Positions 9,412 through 18,227 of a stretch of 64,000 bases of DNA are shown here, in pieces. The DNA comes from Butyrivibrio sp. AE3004 (GTDB taxonomy: Bacteria > Bacillota > Clostridia > Lachnospirales > Lachnospiraceae): the NCBI RefSeq assembly GCF_000703165.1, contig NZ_JNLQ01000002.1:682001-746000 (forward strand). Direction: 5' to 3'. The notes below the pieces were generated by a model. That model had not been told where the DNA came from. It did not search any database and saw only the letters and a program-made list of their open reading frames with translations. The translations under genes and the position numbers were made by a program. The stretch's first letter is position 1. Each line of letters opens with the position of its first letter.

Positions 9412-10499
9412 TGACAATAGATGAATTATTATCGCTTGAAATAAATAAGCCCTCTGAGGAGGTTTTTAAAAAATCCAGGGAAAAATGGGATGCAATAGCA
9501 AAGCCCATTGACGGTCTGGGTGATTTTGAAGATATGGTGAGCAAAATAGCGGGAATACAGAAAAGAGTATGTCCTGACCTGTCGAAGAAAGCTCATATCA
9601 TAATGTGTGCGGACAACGGGGTGTTCGAGGAGGGCGTATCACAGACAAGTCAGAGAGTAACCTATGATGTAGCAAAACTCATGGGCGAAAGAAAGAGTTC
9701 TGTCGGAAGTATGACAAAGGGATATCCTCTGGACTTTTTTGTATATGATGTGGGAATAAACTCAGAGGATACACCTGAAGGCGTCATAAATGCAAAGATA
9801 AGAAAAGGCACAGGGAATTTTGTAAAAGGACCTGCAATGGAAATTCGGGAGTGCCTCTTAGCAATAGAAACCGGAATAAATGCGGTGAAAAGATGTCATG
9901 AGGAAGGATACGGCATAATTTCCACAGGAGAGATGGGAATAGGAAATACCACCACAAGTACTGCGCTTCTTTGTGTATTAGAGGGCCTTAGTCCTTCGGA
10001 TTATACGGGTAAAGGTGCGGGTCTTACAGAGAGTGGTTTGAAGAAAAAAACAGAAGTCATAGAGAAGGGAATTTCTCTATGTAATATGGAGATGACAGCT
10101 GCCGGGGAAATTTCAAAAGAGGAAATCTTAAGAGTGCTCAGCTTCCTTGGTGGGTTGGATATTGCTGCGCTAACAGGTGTTTTTATAGGCGGAGCTTTGT
10201 ATGGTATACCCGTTGTGATTGACGGCCTCATAAGCGCGGTAGCTGCGTTTATAGCAGAAAAGCTTCTGCCCGGATGCAGAGATTATATGCTTCCTTCACA
10301 TATGGGAAGGGAGAAGGGCATGACTATTATCATGTGTGAAATGGGGTTAAAGCCTGTTATAAACGCTGACCTTGCTCTTGGAGAGGGAACCGGTGCGGTG
10401 CTTCTTTTTCCCATGCTTGATATGGTGATGTCACTGTACGGAGAAGGAACCTCCTTTGAAGATACCGTGATAGACCAGTATGAGAGGTATGATACATGA
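9411..10499 (+). CDS. cobT: Nicotinate-nucleotide--dimethylbenzimidazole phosphoribosyltransferase
   Basis: A 362-residue CobT that makes alpha-ribazole phosphate from a lower-ligand base and nicotinate mononucleotide. HIIMCADNGVFEEGVSQT, GEMGIGNTTTSTAL, PSHMGREKGM and the active-site Glu325 in LALGEGTGA are all present. Start overlaps the cbiP stop by one base. No benzimidazole synthesis gene (bluB or bza type) is in the window, so the lower ligand may be made elsewhere or salvaged. Confidence 0.96.
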   Translation: MTIDELLSLEINKPSEEVFKKSREKWDAIAKPIDGLGDFEDMVSKIAGIQKRVCPDLSKKAHIIMCADNGVFEEGVSQTSQRVTYDVAKLMGERKSSVGSMTKGYPLDFFVYDVGINSEDTPEGVINAKIRKGTGNFVKGPAMEIRECLLAIETGINAVKRCHEEGYGIISTGEMGIGNTTTSTALLCVLEGLSPSDYTGKGAGLTESGLKKKTEVIEKGISLCNMEMTAAGEISKEEILRVLSFLGGLDIAALTGVFIGGALYGIPVVIDGLISAVAAFIAEKLLPGCRDYMLPSHMGREKGMTIIMCEMGLKPVINADLALGEGTGAVLLFPMLDMVMSLYGEGTSFEDTVIDQYERYDT

Positions 10500-11092
10500 T
10501 TTATTTGGTTATGGGCACTAAGAATAGTGGAAAATCCCTGCTTGCGGAGGACCTTGCCATAAATACGGGCGACCCGCACAGAATATATCTTGCCACCATG
10601 AAAATCTATGATGATGAGGGAAAAGAAAGGGTTCAAAGGCACAGAAGGCAGCGAGAAGGAAAGGGGTTTGACACCATTGAACGGGAATATAATATTACCG
10701 ATGTGATAAGCAGTATAGACGAGCCCGGTAAGACGACAGTACTTCTTGAATGCGTATCCAATCTTGTGGGAAATGAGATGTACGAAAATGCGAAGGAGAG
10801 AGGCTTTTGTGATCTGAAAGCTGATATCTTAAAAGACATGATTTCAGATGACTCTTCTGAAAAGCAAAGCTGCAATCTTCTGAATGATTTTTCGGAAATA
10901 ATTGCAGAGGACATAAAAAGGCTTGGAGACAGCGTGAATAATCTCATAATCGTTACCAATGAGTATGAAAAGGACGCAGAGGGATATGATGATGAGACAA
11001 GGCTTTATGTGAAGGTTCTCTGCATGGTAAATAAGAACTTAATGGATTTTTCGGATAAAATATATGATCTTCGGAAAGAGGGAAAAACTTGA
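10496..11092 (+). CDS. cobU: Adenosylcobinamide kinase / adenosylcobinamide-phosphate guanylyltransferase
   Basis: A 198-residue CobU family protein. The P-loop GTKNSGKS occupies residues 7-14, and His49 in QRHRRQR fits the guanylylated His of CobU (HxxRR). The middle section is more divergent than usual: LLECVSNLVGNEMY replaces the common LLDCLTNW pattern, and an insertion with many Asp and Ser residues (about 110-120) follows. VTNEYEKD and the C-terminal VNKNLMDFSDKIYDL correspond to the usual VSNE and VNQ..A..D.V segments. It overlaps cobT by four bases and cobS by four, so translation is probably coupled. Confidence 0.88.
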   Translation: MIYLVMGTKNSGKSLLAEDLAINTGDPHRIYLATMKIYDDEGKERVQRHRRQREGKGFDTIEREYNITDVISSIDEPGKTTVLLECVSNLVGNEMYENAKERGFCDLKADILKDMISDDSSEKQSCNLLNDFSEIIAEDIKRLGDSVNNLIIVTNEYEKDAEGYDDETRLYVKVLCMVNKNLMDFSDKIYDLRKEGKT

Positions 11093-11865
11093 ATATATTC
11101 AGATGGCTTGCAGTAACTTTTTCTATGTACAGTAAAATACCGATGCCCGTATTTGAATGGAAGGAAGATGATATGGCTCACAGCCTGACCTTTTTTCCTG
11201 CTGTCGGAGCTGTTATAGGAGGACTTGTATATATATTAAATAGTGTACCACACGTAAATACACTACCTGTGGCAGTAAGGATTATCCTTACACTTGCAGT
11301 TCCGCTTATCATCACCGGCGGTTTTCATGTTGACGGTTTTATGGATACGGAGGATGCCCTTCATTCCTATGCATCAAAGGACAAAAAACTTGAAATTTTA
11401 AAGGATGCTCACATAGGTGCTTTTGCGGTAATTTCACTTTTAAAGTGGGAACTGCTATATGCGGCAGGAATAACCGGAATTTTACTAAGTGAAAAATGTG
11501 ATGAGAGGCTTCTTGCCATACTCGGAATGTCCTTCGTTCTTTCCAGAGCTCTCAGTGGACTTACTTCGATACTTTTTACGAAGGCAAGGAAAAGCGGAAT
11601 GCTATATGAGGAAACAAAAAATAAGCAGAGGGGGACGGTTTTTGCTCTTACACTCTGGGTGCTTTTTTCCTGTGCAGTAATGGTTTATATGAATGTGCTG
11701 TACGGTCTTTTGGTGATACTGTCCTTTGCGGGCTTTTCCATTTACTACAGATATAAAGCCTACAAGGAATTTGGCGGTGTGACGGGAGATACGGCAGGCT
11801 TTTTCCTTACCGTTGGGGAAATTGTAAGCACACTTGTTCTGGCGATTACGCTGTATGTGTTTTGA
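11089..11865 (+). CDS. cobS: Adenosylcobinamide-GDP ribazoletransferase (cobalamin synthase), TTG start
   Basis: A 258-residue integral membrane enzyme that joins GDP-cobinamide with alpha-ribazole (phosphate). The family signature FHVDGFMDTEDAL is present, as are five to seven hydrophobic segments and the C-terminal GGVTGDTAGFF. The only plausible start is a TTG at 11089, whose last two bases are the first two of the cobU stop. Upstream AAAGAGGGAAAA supplies a ribosome site. Confidence 0.94.
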   Translation: MNIFRWLAVTFSMYSKIPMPVFEWKEDDMAHSLTFFPAVGAVIGGLVYILNSVPHVNTLPVAVRIILTLAVPLIITGGFHVDGFMDTEDALHSYASKDKKLEILKDAHIGAFAVISLLKWELLYAAGITGILLSEKCDERLLAILGMSFVLSRALSGLTSILFTKARKSGMLYEETKNKQRGTVFALTLWVLFSCAVMVYMNVLYGLLVILSFAGFSIYYRYKAYKEFGGVTGDTAGFFLTVGEIVSTLVLAITLYVF

Positions 11866-11919
11866 TAGTGACCGATAAAAGGGACAATATTTTGAAGCAG
11901 GAGACAGTCTTAAAAGATA

Positions 11920-12930
11920 ATGCAGATGATAGCAGACATTTTAAAAGCTCATATTGTAAGTCTGGTTTTGGGAATCATACTTGATCAGATAGTCGGAGAT
12001 CCGCACTCTGTGCCGCATCCTATAAGAGCTATAGGAAATCTGATTTATGCTTTGGAAAAAAGATTTCTTGGAAGAGATCTTGTGGCCGGGGAAAGAAACG
12101 GAGAAAAGGAAAAAAGAAACGGGACTCTTTTATGGTTCATTGTTGTGATAACAGTTTTTACCGTCACGCTTCTTGTTGTAATGACTGCATATAAATTAAA
12201 TAAGAACCTTGGGATTTTTGCAGAAGTGGTGCTGACCTGCTATATTCTGGCCGCAAGGAGTCTTAGCAGAGAGAGCATGGCAGTTTACAGAGAATTACAA
12301 AAGGGAGATATAAATGGCGCAAGGTTTTCTCTTTCAATGATAGTCGGGCGTGATACGGATGAGCTTTCTTATGAAGAAATCACCAAGGCTGCTGTTGAGA
12401 CTGTGGCTGAAAATACATCTGACGGAGTTATTGCGCCTCTTATTTATACCGCAATAGGCGGGCCTGTTTTGGGTATGACTTACAAGGCAGTAAATACAAT
12501 GGACTCAATGCTCGGATATAAAAATGAACGATATGAGAACTTCGGTTTTTTTGCTGCAAAGGCAGATGATGTTTTTAATTTTATACCTTCAAGACTAAGT
12601 GCTCTTTTTATGGTGACGGGAGCCTTTGTGCTTGGCATTTTTTCACGCGAATACAGTGGGATGAGGGCCTTTAAAATATGGCGAAGAGACAGATATAATC
12701 ACAAATCACCTAATTCTGCGCAGACAGAAAGCGTGTGTGCCGGAGCATTGGGGCTAAAGCTTGGCGGTACACATTTATATAAAGGTGTTCCGGTGGAAAA
12801 ACCGACTATAGGTGATGAGATAAGAAAGGCCGAAGCTGAGGATATTAAAAGAGCGGGAAAGCTTATGTTTATAACAGAAGGCATTACCGCAATAGTGGTG
12901 ATTGGTATGCTTAGCTTGTTGAGTCTGTAG
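11920..12930 (+). CDS. cbiB: Adenosylcobinamide-phosphate synthase
   Basis: A 336-residue membrane protein that attaches aminopropanol phosphate (from CobD) to adenosylcobyric acid. DQIVGDPHSVPHPIRAIG, VGRDTDELSYEEI, VETVAENTSDGVIAPLIY and the C-terminal SPNSAQTES are diagnostic of CbiB/CobD(aerobic). An insertion of charged residues (GERNGEKEKRNG) sits in a loop near residue 60. The start is 11920, the first ATG after an in-frame stop; a second ATG two codons on is equally possible. Confidence 0.95.
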   Translation: MQMIADILKAHIVSLVLGIILDQIVGDPHSVPHPIRAIGNLIYALEKRFLGRDLVAGERNGEKEKRNGTLLWFIVVITVFTVTLLVVMTAYKLNKNLGIFAEVVLTCYILAARSLSRESMAVYRELQKGDINGARFSLSMIVGRDTDELSYEEITKAAVETVAENTSDGVIAPLIYTAIGGPVLGMTYKAVNTMDSMLGYKNERYENFGFFAAKADDVFNFIPSRLSALFMVTGAFVLGIFSREYSGMRAFKIWRRDRYNHKSPNSAQTESVCAGALGLKLGGTHLYKGVPVEKPTIGDEIRKAEAEDIKRAGKLMFITEGITAIVVIGMLSLLSL

Positions 12931-12981
12931 AGCAGAATATTTAGAGCTTTCAGAAAAATATAAAAAGGATAGTCAAGCTAT

Positions 12982-14046
12982 ATGTCACATGGCGGAGATA
13001 TATACAGAAACAAAGTAAATATTGATTTTTCGGTAAATTTAAATCCTCTTGGAATACAAAAAGAGGTTATGGATGCGGTGAGCGGGGCACTTCACAATGC
13101 CGGAAACTATCCTGATATCAGACAGGAAGAGGTCAGGTCAAAAATCGCGAAGGCATGGGGATTTGATAAAAGCTGTGCGTATGCAGGTGCCGGAGCATCT
13201 GAGCTCATCATGGCTATGGTAAGAGAGGTTACCCCTAAAAAGGCTCTGTTATATGAACCGGGATTTTCGGGCTATGAGTATGCGCTAAAGGCAGCGGGGT
13301 GCGAAATTGAGAAAAAGCTTCTTAGTGAAGATAACGGTTTTAAGCTTACCTTTCAGGATGCGGAAAGCATAAAAGAAGATATAGATATGGTGTTTATCTG
13401 TGATCCTGTAAATCCCACAGGCGCAAATATCGATGAGGATGTACTTTTAAGAATTCTTGATAAAGTATGCAAAACAGGCGCATATGTATGTCTTGACGAG
13501 AGTTTTTTTGCAATGTCCGATAAGGCAGGGAAGGAAGGCCTTTACTGTCATTCGAAGCTGATAAAAAAATATGAGCGTCTTTTTATTGTAAGATCAATGA
13601 CAAAGCTTCTGTCTATGCCCGGGATCAGAATGGGATATGTCGTATCTTGTCCTGAAAATATAAAAAAGCTGATACAACAGCTTCCTGAGTGGAACCTTTC
13701 TTCTCCGGGCGAAGCGGGTATTATCAGTGGCATATTATTGGCAAAAGAATCCGATTTTATAGATAAAACGATGGACCTTATCAGTACTGAGAGGCGTTTT
13801 TTGGAGGATGAATTAAGGAAACTTGGTTTTAAGGTTTTTGAAAGCGATACTGCATTTATATTTTTTAAAGGCCCGGAGATGTTGTATGAGGCACTTCTCG
13901 AAAAGGGAATAATGATAAGGGACTGTAGTGATTATACGGGACTTTGTAAGGGCTATTACAGGATAGCGGTAAAAAGTCATGAAGATAACGAAAAACTGAT
14001 TACAGCTATGAAAAATGAAAAAACTTTTGAAGAGGAATCCGGATGA
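12982..14046 (+). CDS. cobD: L-threonine-O-3-phosphate decarboxylase
   Basis: A 354-residue fold-type I PLP enzyme. It begins MSHGGDI with FSVNLNPLG, the N-terminal motif of CobD and the related histidinol-phosphate aminotransferases. DPVNPTGA binds the cofactor and Lys208 in RSMTKLLSMPGIRMGY is the Schiff-base lysine. It decarboxylates threonine phosphate to (R)-1-amino-2-propanol phosphate for CbiB, whose gene is next to it. Context separates it from HisC. Confidence 0.93.
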   Translation: MSHGGDIYRNKVNIDFSVNLNPLGIQKEVMDAVSGALHNAGNYPDIRQEEVRSKIAKAWGFDKSCAYAGAGASELIMAMVREVTPKKALLYEPGFSGYEYALKAAGCEIEKKLLSEDNGFKLTFQDAESIKEDIDMVFICDPVNPTGANIDEDVLLRILDKVCKTGAYVCLDESFFAMSDKAGKEGLYCHSKLIKKYERLFIVRSMTKLLSMPGIRMGYVVSCPENIKKLIQQLPEWNLSSPGEAGIISGILLAKESDFIDKTMDLISTERRFLEDELRKLGFKVFESDTAFIFFKGPEMLYEALLEKGIMIRDCSDYTGLCKGYYRIAVKSHEDNEKLITAMKNEKTFEEESG

Positions 14047-14672
14047 ATTTTGAAAAAGTTGAGCCATGGGAAATTGAAAAAAGAAGCTTTGAAATAATAA
14101 CAAAAGAGCTTGAGGAAGCCGGGATCATTATTGATGAGGAAACGGCATTTATCACGAAGAGATGCATTCATACCTCTGCTGATTTTGATTATGCAAAGAC
14201 TCTTCGGTTTTCAAAAGACGCTGTGGAAACAGTAAAAGAGCTCGTAAGAAACGGGGCATGTATTGTTACCGATACAAATATGGCTCTTTCGGGAATAAAC
14301 AAGAAAAAGCTTTCTTTATTCGGTGGTGAGGCTTTTTGCTTTATGGCGGATGAGGATGTGGCTCTTGAAGCAAAAAAGCGGGGAATTACAAGAGCTGCGG
14401 TTTCTATGGAGAAGGCTGCAAAGCTGGACAGAGATGTAATTTTTGCGATCGGAAATGCTCCGACAGCACTCATAAAGCTGCATGAGATGATGGAAAAAAA
14501 TATATTTATTCCGAACTTTGTTATAGGAGTGCCTGTCGGTTTTGTGAATGTGGTTTGGGCTAAGGAGCTTTTTTTAGATAGCGATGTGCCCTATATAATA
14601 AACGAAGGCAGGAAGGGCGGAAGCAACATCGCCGCCGCAATCTGCAATGCGATACTTTACGATCTTGGATGA
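14043..14672 (+). CDS. cbiC: Cobalt-precorrin-8 methylmutase
   Basis: A 209-residue CbiC/CobH protein that moves the C11 methyl to C12 and yields cobyrinate. The catalytic His43 stands in IHTSADFDYAKTL, followed by VTDTNMALSGI and the family C-terminal GRKGGSNIAAAICNAIL. Start overlaps the cobD stop by four bases (ATGA) with an AGAGGA site ahead. Confidence 0.95.
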   Translation: MNFEKVEPWEIEKRSFEIITKELEEAGIIIDEETAFITKRCIHTSADFDYAKTLRFSKDAVETVKELVRNGACIVTDTNMALSGINKKKLSLFGGEAFCFMADEDVALEAKKRGITRAAVSMEKAAKLDRDVIFAIGNAPTALIKLHEMMEKNIFIPNFVIGVPVGFVNVVWAKELFLDSDVPYIINEGRKGGSNIAAAICNAILYDLG

Positions 14673-14704
14673 GTGATTATTATCAGTAATATACGAGGAC
14701 AATT

Positions 14705-15802
14705 ATGGAGAAGGGATTCACAACAGGGAGCTGTGCTGCGGCAGCAGGTAAAGCTGCAGCTATCATGCTACTTTCCGGAAAAAAGAAGAACAGCATAGAA
14801 ATCGATACTCCTGCCGGGATTAAGTATTGCCCGAAGATTGAGGCTGCGGATGTAGGCGAGGAATACGCAAGCTGTGCTGTGAGAAAGCAGTCAGGCGATG
14901 ATCCAGATATAACAAACGGCACGCTTATTTACGCGAAGGTAAGCTTCGATAATACGCAGGGGTGCGATAAAAAAGTCATCATTGAAGGCGGAAAAGGTGT
15001 TGGCAGAGTAACACGTCCGGGACTCGATCAACCTGTGGGGAATGCAGCAATCAATTCTGTTCCGAGGCAGATGATTGAAAAAGAAGTCAGGGAAGTCATG
15101 GAGGTTTTTGACTGTGAAAAGAGCCTTAGGGTTGAAATCTCTGTGCCTGATGGAGAGGCGCTTTCGGAGAAAACCTTTAATCCGAGGCTTGGTATAGAGG
15201 GCGGCATTTCAATTATAGGGACGACCGGAATCGTTGAGCCCATGAGTACCAAAGCACTTCTTGATACCATAAAAGTTGAACTGAATCAGGCGAGAGCGCT
15301 GGGGAAGGAAACCATCGTGGTTTCGCCCGGAAACTACGGTTTGGAATTTATGAAGGAAAACTTTTCCTACAATCTGGACGAAGCCGTGAAATGCTCTAAT
15401 TTTATAGGAGATACCATCGATATGGCAAAGGACCTTGGCTTTAAACGACTGCTTCTTTGCGGACACATCGGAAAGCTTATAAAGGTATCGGGAGGTATCA
15501 TGAATACCCACTCAAGGGAGGCTGACTGCAGGATGGAGCTTATGGCTGCAGCTGCCATAAGATGTGATGCTTCGAAGGAAGCTCTTTTGGATATTCTGGG
15601 GTGTGTGTCCACGGAGGAAGCAATTTCAGTATATATACGGGAAGGCATAGAAAAACAGTGCTTTTCCTACATTATGGAGAAGATAGATTTTTATCTGAAA
15701 AAAAGAGCCGCTGGGCAGATTGATATAAGGTGTATTGTGTACTCAAATAAGTACGGACTTCTTGGAAAAACAGAAAATGCTGAGGAGTTATTGGATTTGT
15801 AA
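14705..15802 (+). CDS. cbiD: Cobalt-precorrin-5B C1-methyltransferase
   Basis: A 365-residue CbiD with the diagnostic N-terminus GFTTGSCAAAAGKAA, DDPDITNG, GGKGVGRVTRPGL and VEPMSTKALLDTI. The second half has the LLCGHIGKLIKVSGGIMNTHS segment. CbiD methylates C1 and is specific to the anaerobic route, which supports an anaerobe. It has a GAGGA site six bases ahead of the ATG. Confidence 0.96.
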   Translation: MEKGFTTGSCAAAAGKAAAIMLLSGKKKNSIEIDTPAGIKYCPKIEAADVGEEYASCAVRKQSGDDPDITNGTLIYAKVSFDNTQGCDKKVIIEGGKGVGRVTRPGLDQPVGNAAINSVPRQMIEKEVREVMEVFDCEKSLRVEISVPDGEALSEKTFNPRLGIEGGISIIGTTGIVEPMSTKALLDTIKVELNQARALGKETIVVSPGNYGLEFMKENFSYNLDEAVKCSNFIGDTIDMAKDLGFKRLLLCGHIGKLIKVSGGIMNTHSREADCRMELMAAAAIRCDASKEALLDILGCVSTEEAISVYIREGIEKQCFSYIMEKIDFYLKKRAAGQIDIRCIVYSNKYGLLGKTENAEELLDL

Positions 15803-15880
15803 TGTGATACTGAAATTGTACCTGTAATAGAAAGGGTACTAGTCAGATAAAATAATAGTTTTACGATGAGGAATGCGACT

Positions 15881-16639
15881 ATGGTTAATTTCGTTGGTGC
15901 GGGTCCGGGGGCTGTTGATCTTATAACTGTAAGAGGAATGGAACTTATAAAAAAGGCAGATGTGATCATATATGCGGGAAGTCTGGTAAATCCTGAACTT
16001 TTGTCATACGTAAAAAAAGATGCCGTGGTATATAACAGCGCTGTAATGACGCTTGAGGAAGTTATGAAGGTTACATTGCAGGCAGATAAAGACGGACTTG
16101 AAGTAGTAAGGCTTCACACAGGAGAACCCAGTATATACGGCGCTGTAAGGGAGCAGATGGACATTCTGGACAAAGAGAACATAAGCTATGAATCCTGCCC
16201 CGGAGTAAGTGCATGCTTTGGTGCCGCTTCAAGCCTTGATCTTGAATATACACTTCCTGGAGTTTCGCAGACCCTGATCATAACAAGACTTGAAGGAAAG
16301 ACCGGTGTTCCCGAAAAAGAGAAGATGGAGCTTCTTGCACAGCATCAGGCTTCAATGGCAATTTACTTAAGCGCAGGAATGCTGGAAGAACTTGCAGACA
16401 AGCTGATCCTTGGAGGATATTCCAAGGAAACTCCCGCAGCGATTGTTTATAAGGCGACCTGGCCGGAAGAAAAAAAGCTTATCTGTACAATAGGCGATAT
16501 GGCAGAACAGGCAAAAAAAGAGAATATAACAAAGACTGCAATTGTGCTCATAGGAGATGCGATAAAGCATGGAAGATACGACAGATCAAAGCTGTACGAC
16601 CCTTCATTTTCCACGGAGTTTAGGAAGGCGACCAAGTAA
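15881..16639 (+). CDS. cbiF: Cobalt-precorrin-4 C11-methyltransferase
   Basis: A 252-residue tetrapyrrole (SAM) methylase. MVNFVGAGPGAVDLITVRG is the CbiF/CobM N-terminus, followed by LHTGEPSIYGA and the product-binding YESCPGVSACFGAASSL. I chose the ATG at 15881 over 15866 because GAGGA stands eight bases ahead of it and the conserved N-terminus begins there. Its stop is 18 bases before the long palindrome. Confidence 0.95.
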   Translation: MVNFVGAGPGAVDLITVRGMELIKKADVIIYAGSLVNPELLSYVKKDAVVYNSAVMTLEEVMKVTLQADKDGLEVVRLHTGEPSIYGAVREQMDILDKENISYESCPGVSACFGAASSLDLEYTLPGVSQTLIITRLEGKTGVPEKEKMELLAQHQASMAIYLSAGMLEELADKLILGGYSKETPAAIVYKATWPEEKKLICTIGDMAEQAKKENITKTAIVLIGDAIKHGRYDRSKLYDPSFSTEFRKATK

Positions 16640-16657
16640 ACATAGATCTTATGCCAA

Positions 16658-17191
16658 TAACTTAAACTTCGCACGAAAAGAAGGGCTGAGCTTGCAGCTA
16701 TCTGCCACCATCACCCTCAGACCATATACTCAGATGAACCGTCATCTGGCGAAATTCATAAGGCTCTTTGTTTTTTATCATGCGTGGGCAACATGTTTGA
16801 AAGATGTTTGCTTAAAGCCACTTACATTCTTTAGACTTTTCGCTGCGATATTCTCTCGCTTGAATTTTCTAATGCTCACACAGATTTCTTTGATTGTGCA
16901 TGCGTGATAAAAATCGCTCATTCTTCGCTAATTATCACGCATGCACTTGAAATCTGTTATGCGAGCATAAGAAAATTCAAAGCTCAGGATCACTTGCCAA
17001 AAAGTCTAAAGAACGTTAGTGGCTTTTGCAAACAGCCTTGAGTTTTGCACCACGCATGAAATAAAGAAAAAACAAAGAGCCTGATGAATGCTTTTCGTAG
17101 GTTGACGGTGAAAATGAGTATATGGTCTGAGGGTGTGAGTGGCAGATGGCCGCAAGCTCAGCCCAGTTTCCACTGTGCGAAGTTTAAGTTA
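16658..17191. repeat. 534-bp near-complete palindrome between cbiF and cbiG (MITE-like or giant hairpin)
   Basis: The two halves of this gap are inverted copies of each other. The termini are perfect over 17 bases (16658-16674 against 17175-17191). Further matching blocks are GGGCTGAGCTTGC (16683 against 17152-17164), a 21-base block at 16712-16732 against 17115-17135, AGGCTCTTTGTTTTTT (16761 against 17067-17082), and an inner perfect 15-base stem GTGCATGCGTGATAA (16896 against 16932-16946) around a 21-base centre. The halves differ by substitutions and small insertions. CAATAA occurs at 16655-16660 and again at 17192-17197, so CAA or CAATAA may be a target duplication. No transposase-like reading frame is inside. 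Confidence 0.9.
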
Positions 17192-17219
17192 CAATAATTT
17201 AAAAAACATATTAAAGAAC

Positions 17220-18227
17220 ATGAAGAAAATAGCCATATGCTTTACCCATAATGGGGAGGCAATCATTGAAAAAATAAATAAGCTGAGCCTTGAAAGGGGG
17301 ATTTCCGGGATAGAAGCATACATATCCATGGAAACGGATACGATAAGGGAAGGCTTTATAAAGATAACAGGAAGCCTTTCTGAGTGGACAGAGTCAGTAT
17401 TTAAGTCCGGGAATGCACTTATATTTGTGGGAGCTGTGGGAATTGCCGTAAGAGCAATAGCGGGCCTTCCAAAGGACAAGCTTAGCGACTGTCCCGTCAT
17501 TGTGATAGATGACAGTGGGAGCTTTGTGATTCCGATTCTCTCGGGACATGCAGGAGGCGCAAATAAGCTGGCTGCAGTTCTTTCAGAGCTTATAGGAGCT
17601 GTACCTGTAATTACCACATCTACGGATATAAACGATACTTTTTCAGTGGATACCTTTGCTAAGGAACACAGGCTTAACATAAATAACAGGGACGGGATAA
17701 AAAAGGTTTCCGCAAAGGCGATTGAAGATAAGAAGGTCACCCTATCCATAAAGGATTTTCCTCCAAAGGAAAAGGTTGATGTGATAGTTTCGGATGAGAC
17801 GGACAATGAGTATTCAATTTTGCTAAAACCAAAAAAATATACTGTCGGTCTTGGCATGAGACGTAATAAGGATATTTTGGAGGTGGAGGAGTTTTTCCTT
17901 AAAACACTGAAAGAAAGCGATATAAAGGTGAGTGATGTATATGCCCTTTGTACGATCGATTTAAAGGAGGATGAGCCTGCAATCCTTTCTCTTCGGGATA
18001 AATACAGGATACCGGTTCTGTCCTTTGATAAAGATATTTTGAGAAGGGCAGCAGGCGAGTTTGAAGCTTCTGCATTTGTTGAAAAAACCGTCGGAGTCGA
18101 TAACGTGTGCGAAAGGGCTGCAATTATCGGAGCAGGACCGGGAGCGGAGCTTGTTGTAAAAAAGAAGGCAGAAGACGGAATGACGATTGCCGTAGCAAGG
18201 AGAGTTTTATGGGAAAGATATTTGTAG
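17220..18227 (+). CDS. cbiG: Cobalt-precorrin-5A hydrolase
   Basis: A 335-residue CbiG, which opens the delta-lactone of cobalt-precorrin-5A and releases acetaldehyde. The N-terminal half has GNALIFVGAVGIAVRAIAG and VPILSGHAGGANKLA; the C-terminal domain has VGLGMRRNKD and ends RAAIIGAGPGAELV. I chose the ATG at 17220 because MKKIAICFTHNGE fits the family; an in-frame extension to 17139 would be read from the right arm of the palindrome. No clear Shine-Dalgarno stands in front of 17220 (only ATTAAAGAAC), which is unusual for this operon. Confidence 0.93.
   Translation: MKKIAICFTHNGEAIIEKINKLSLERGISGIEAYISMETDTIREGFIKITGSLSEWTESVFKSGNALIFVGAVGIAVRAIAGLPKDKLSDCPVIVIDDSGSFVIPILSGHAGGANKLAAVLSELIGAVPVITTSTDINDTFSVDTFAKEHRLNINNRDGIKKVSAKAIEDKKVTLSIKDFPPKEKVDVIVSDETDNEYSILLKPKKYTVGLGMRRNKDILEVEEFFLKTLKESDIKVSDVYALCTIDLKEDEPAILSLRDKYRIPVLSFDKDILRRAAGEFEASAFVEKTVGVDNVCERAAIIGAGPGAELVVKKKAEDGMTIAVARRVLWERYL

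Noticed and set aside
16569..16907. 112-residue frame at the end of cbiF running into the palindrome
   Set aside because: It overlaps cbiF out of frame and continues through the left arm of the repeat; composition is not protein-like.
17189..17857. 222-residue minus-strand frame opposite cbiG
   Set aside because: cbiG is a clear family member in the other frame; the opposite frame is a codon-bias shadow with no ribosome site.
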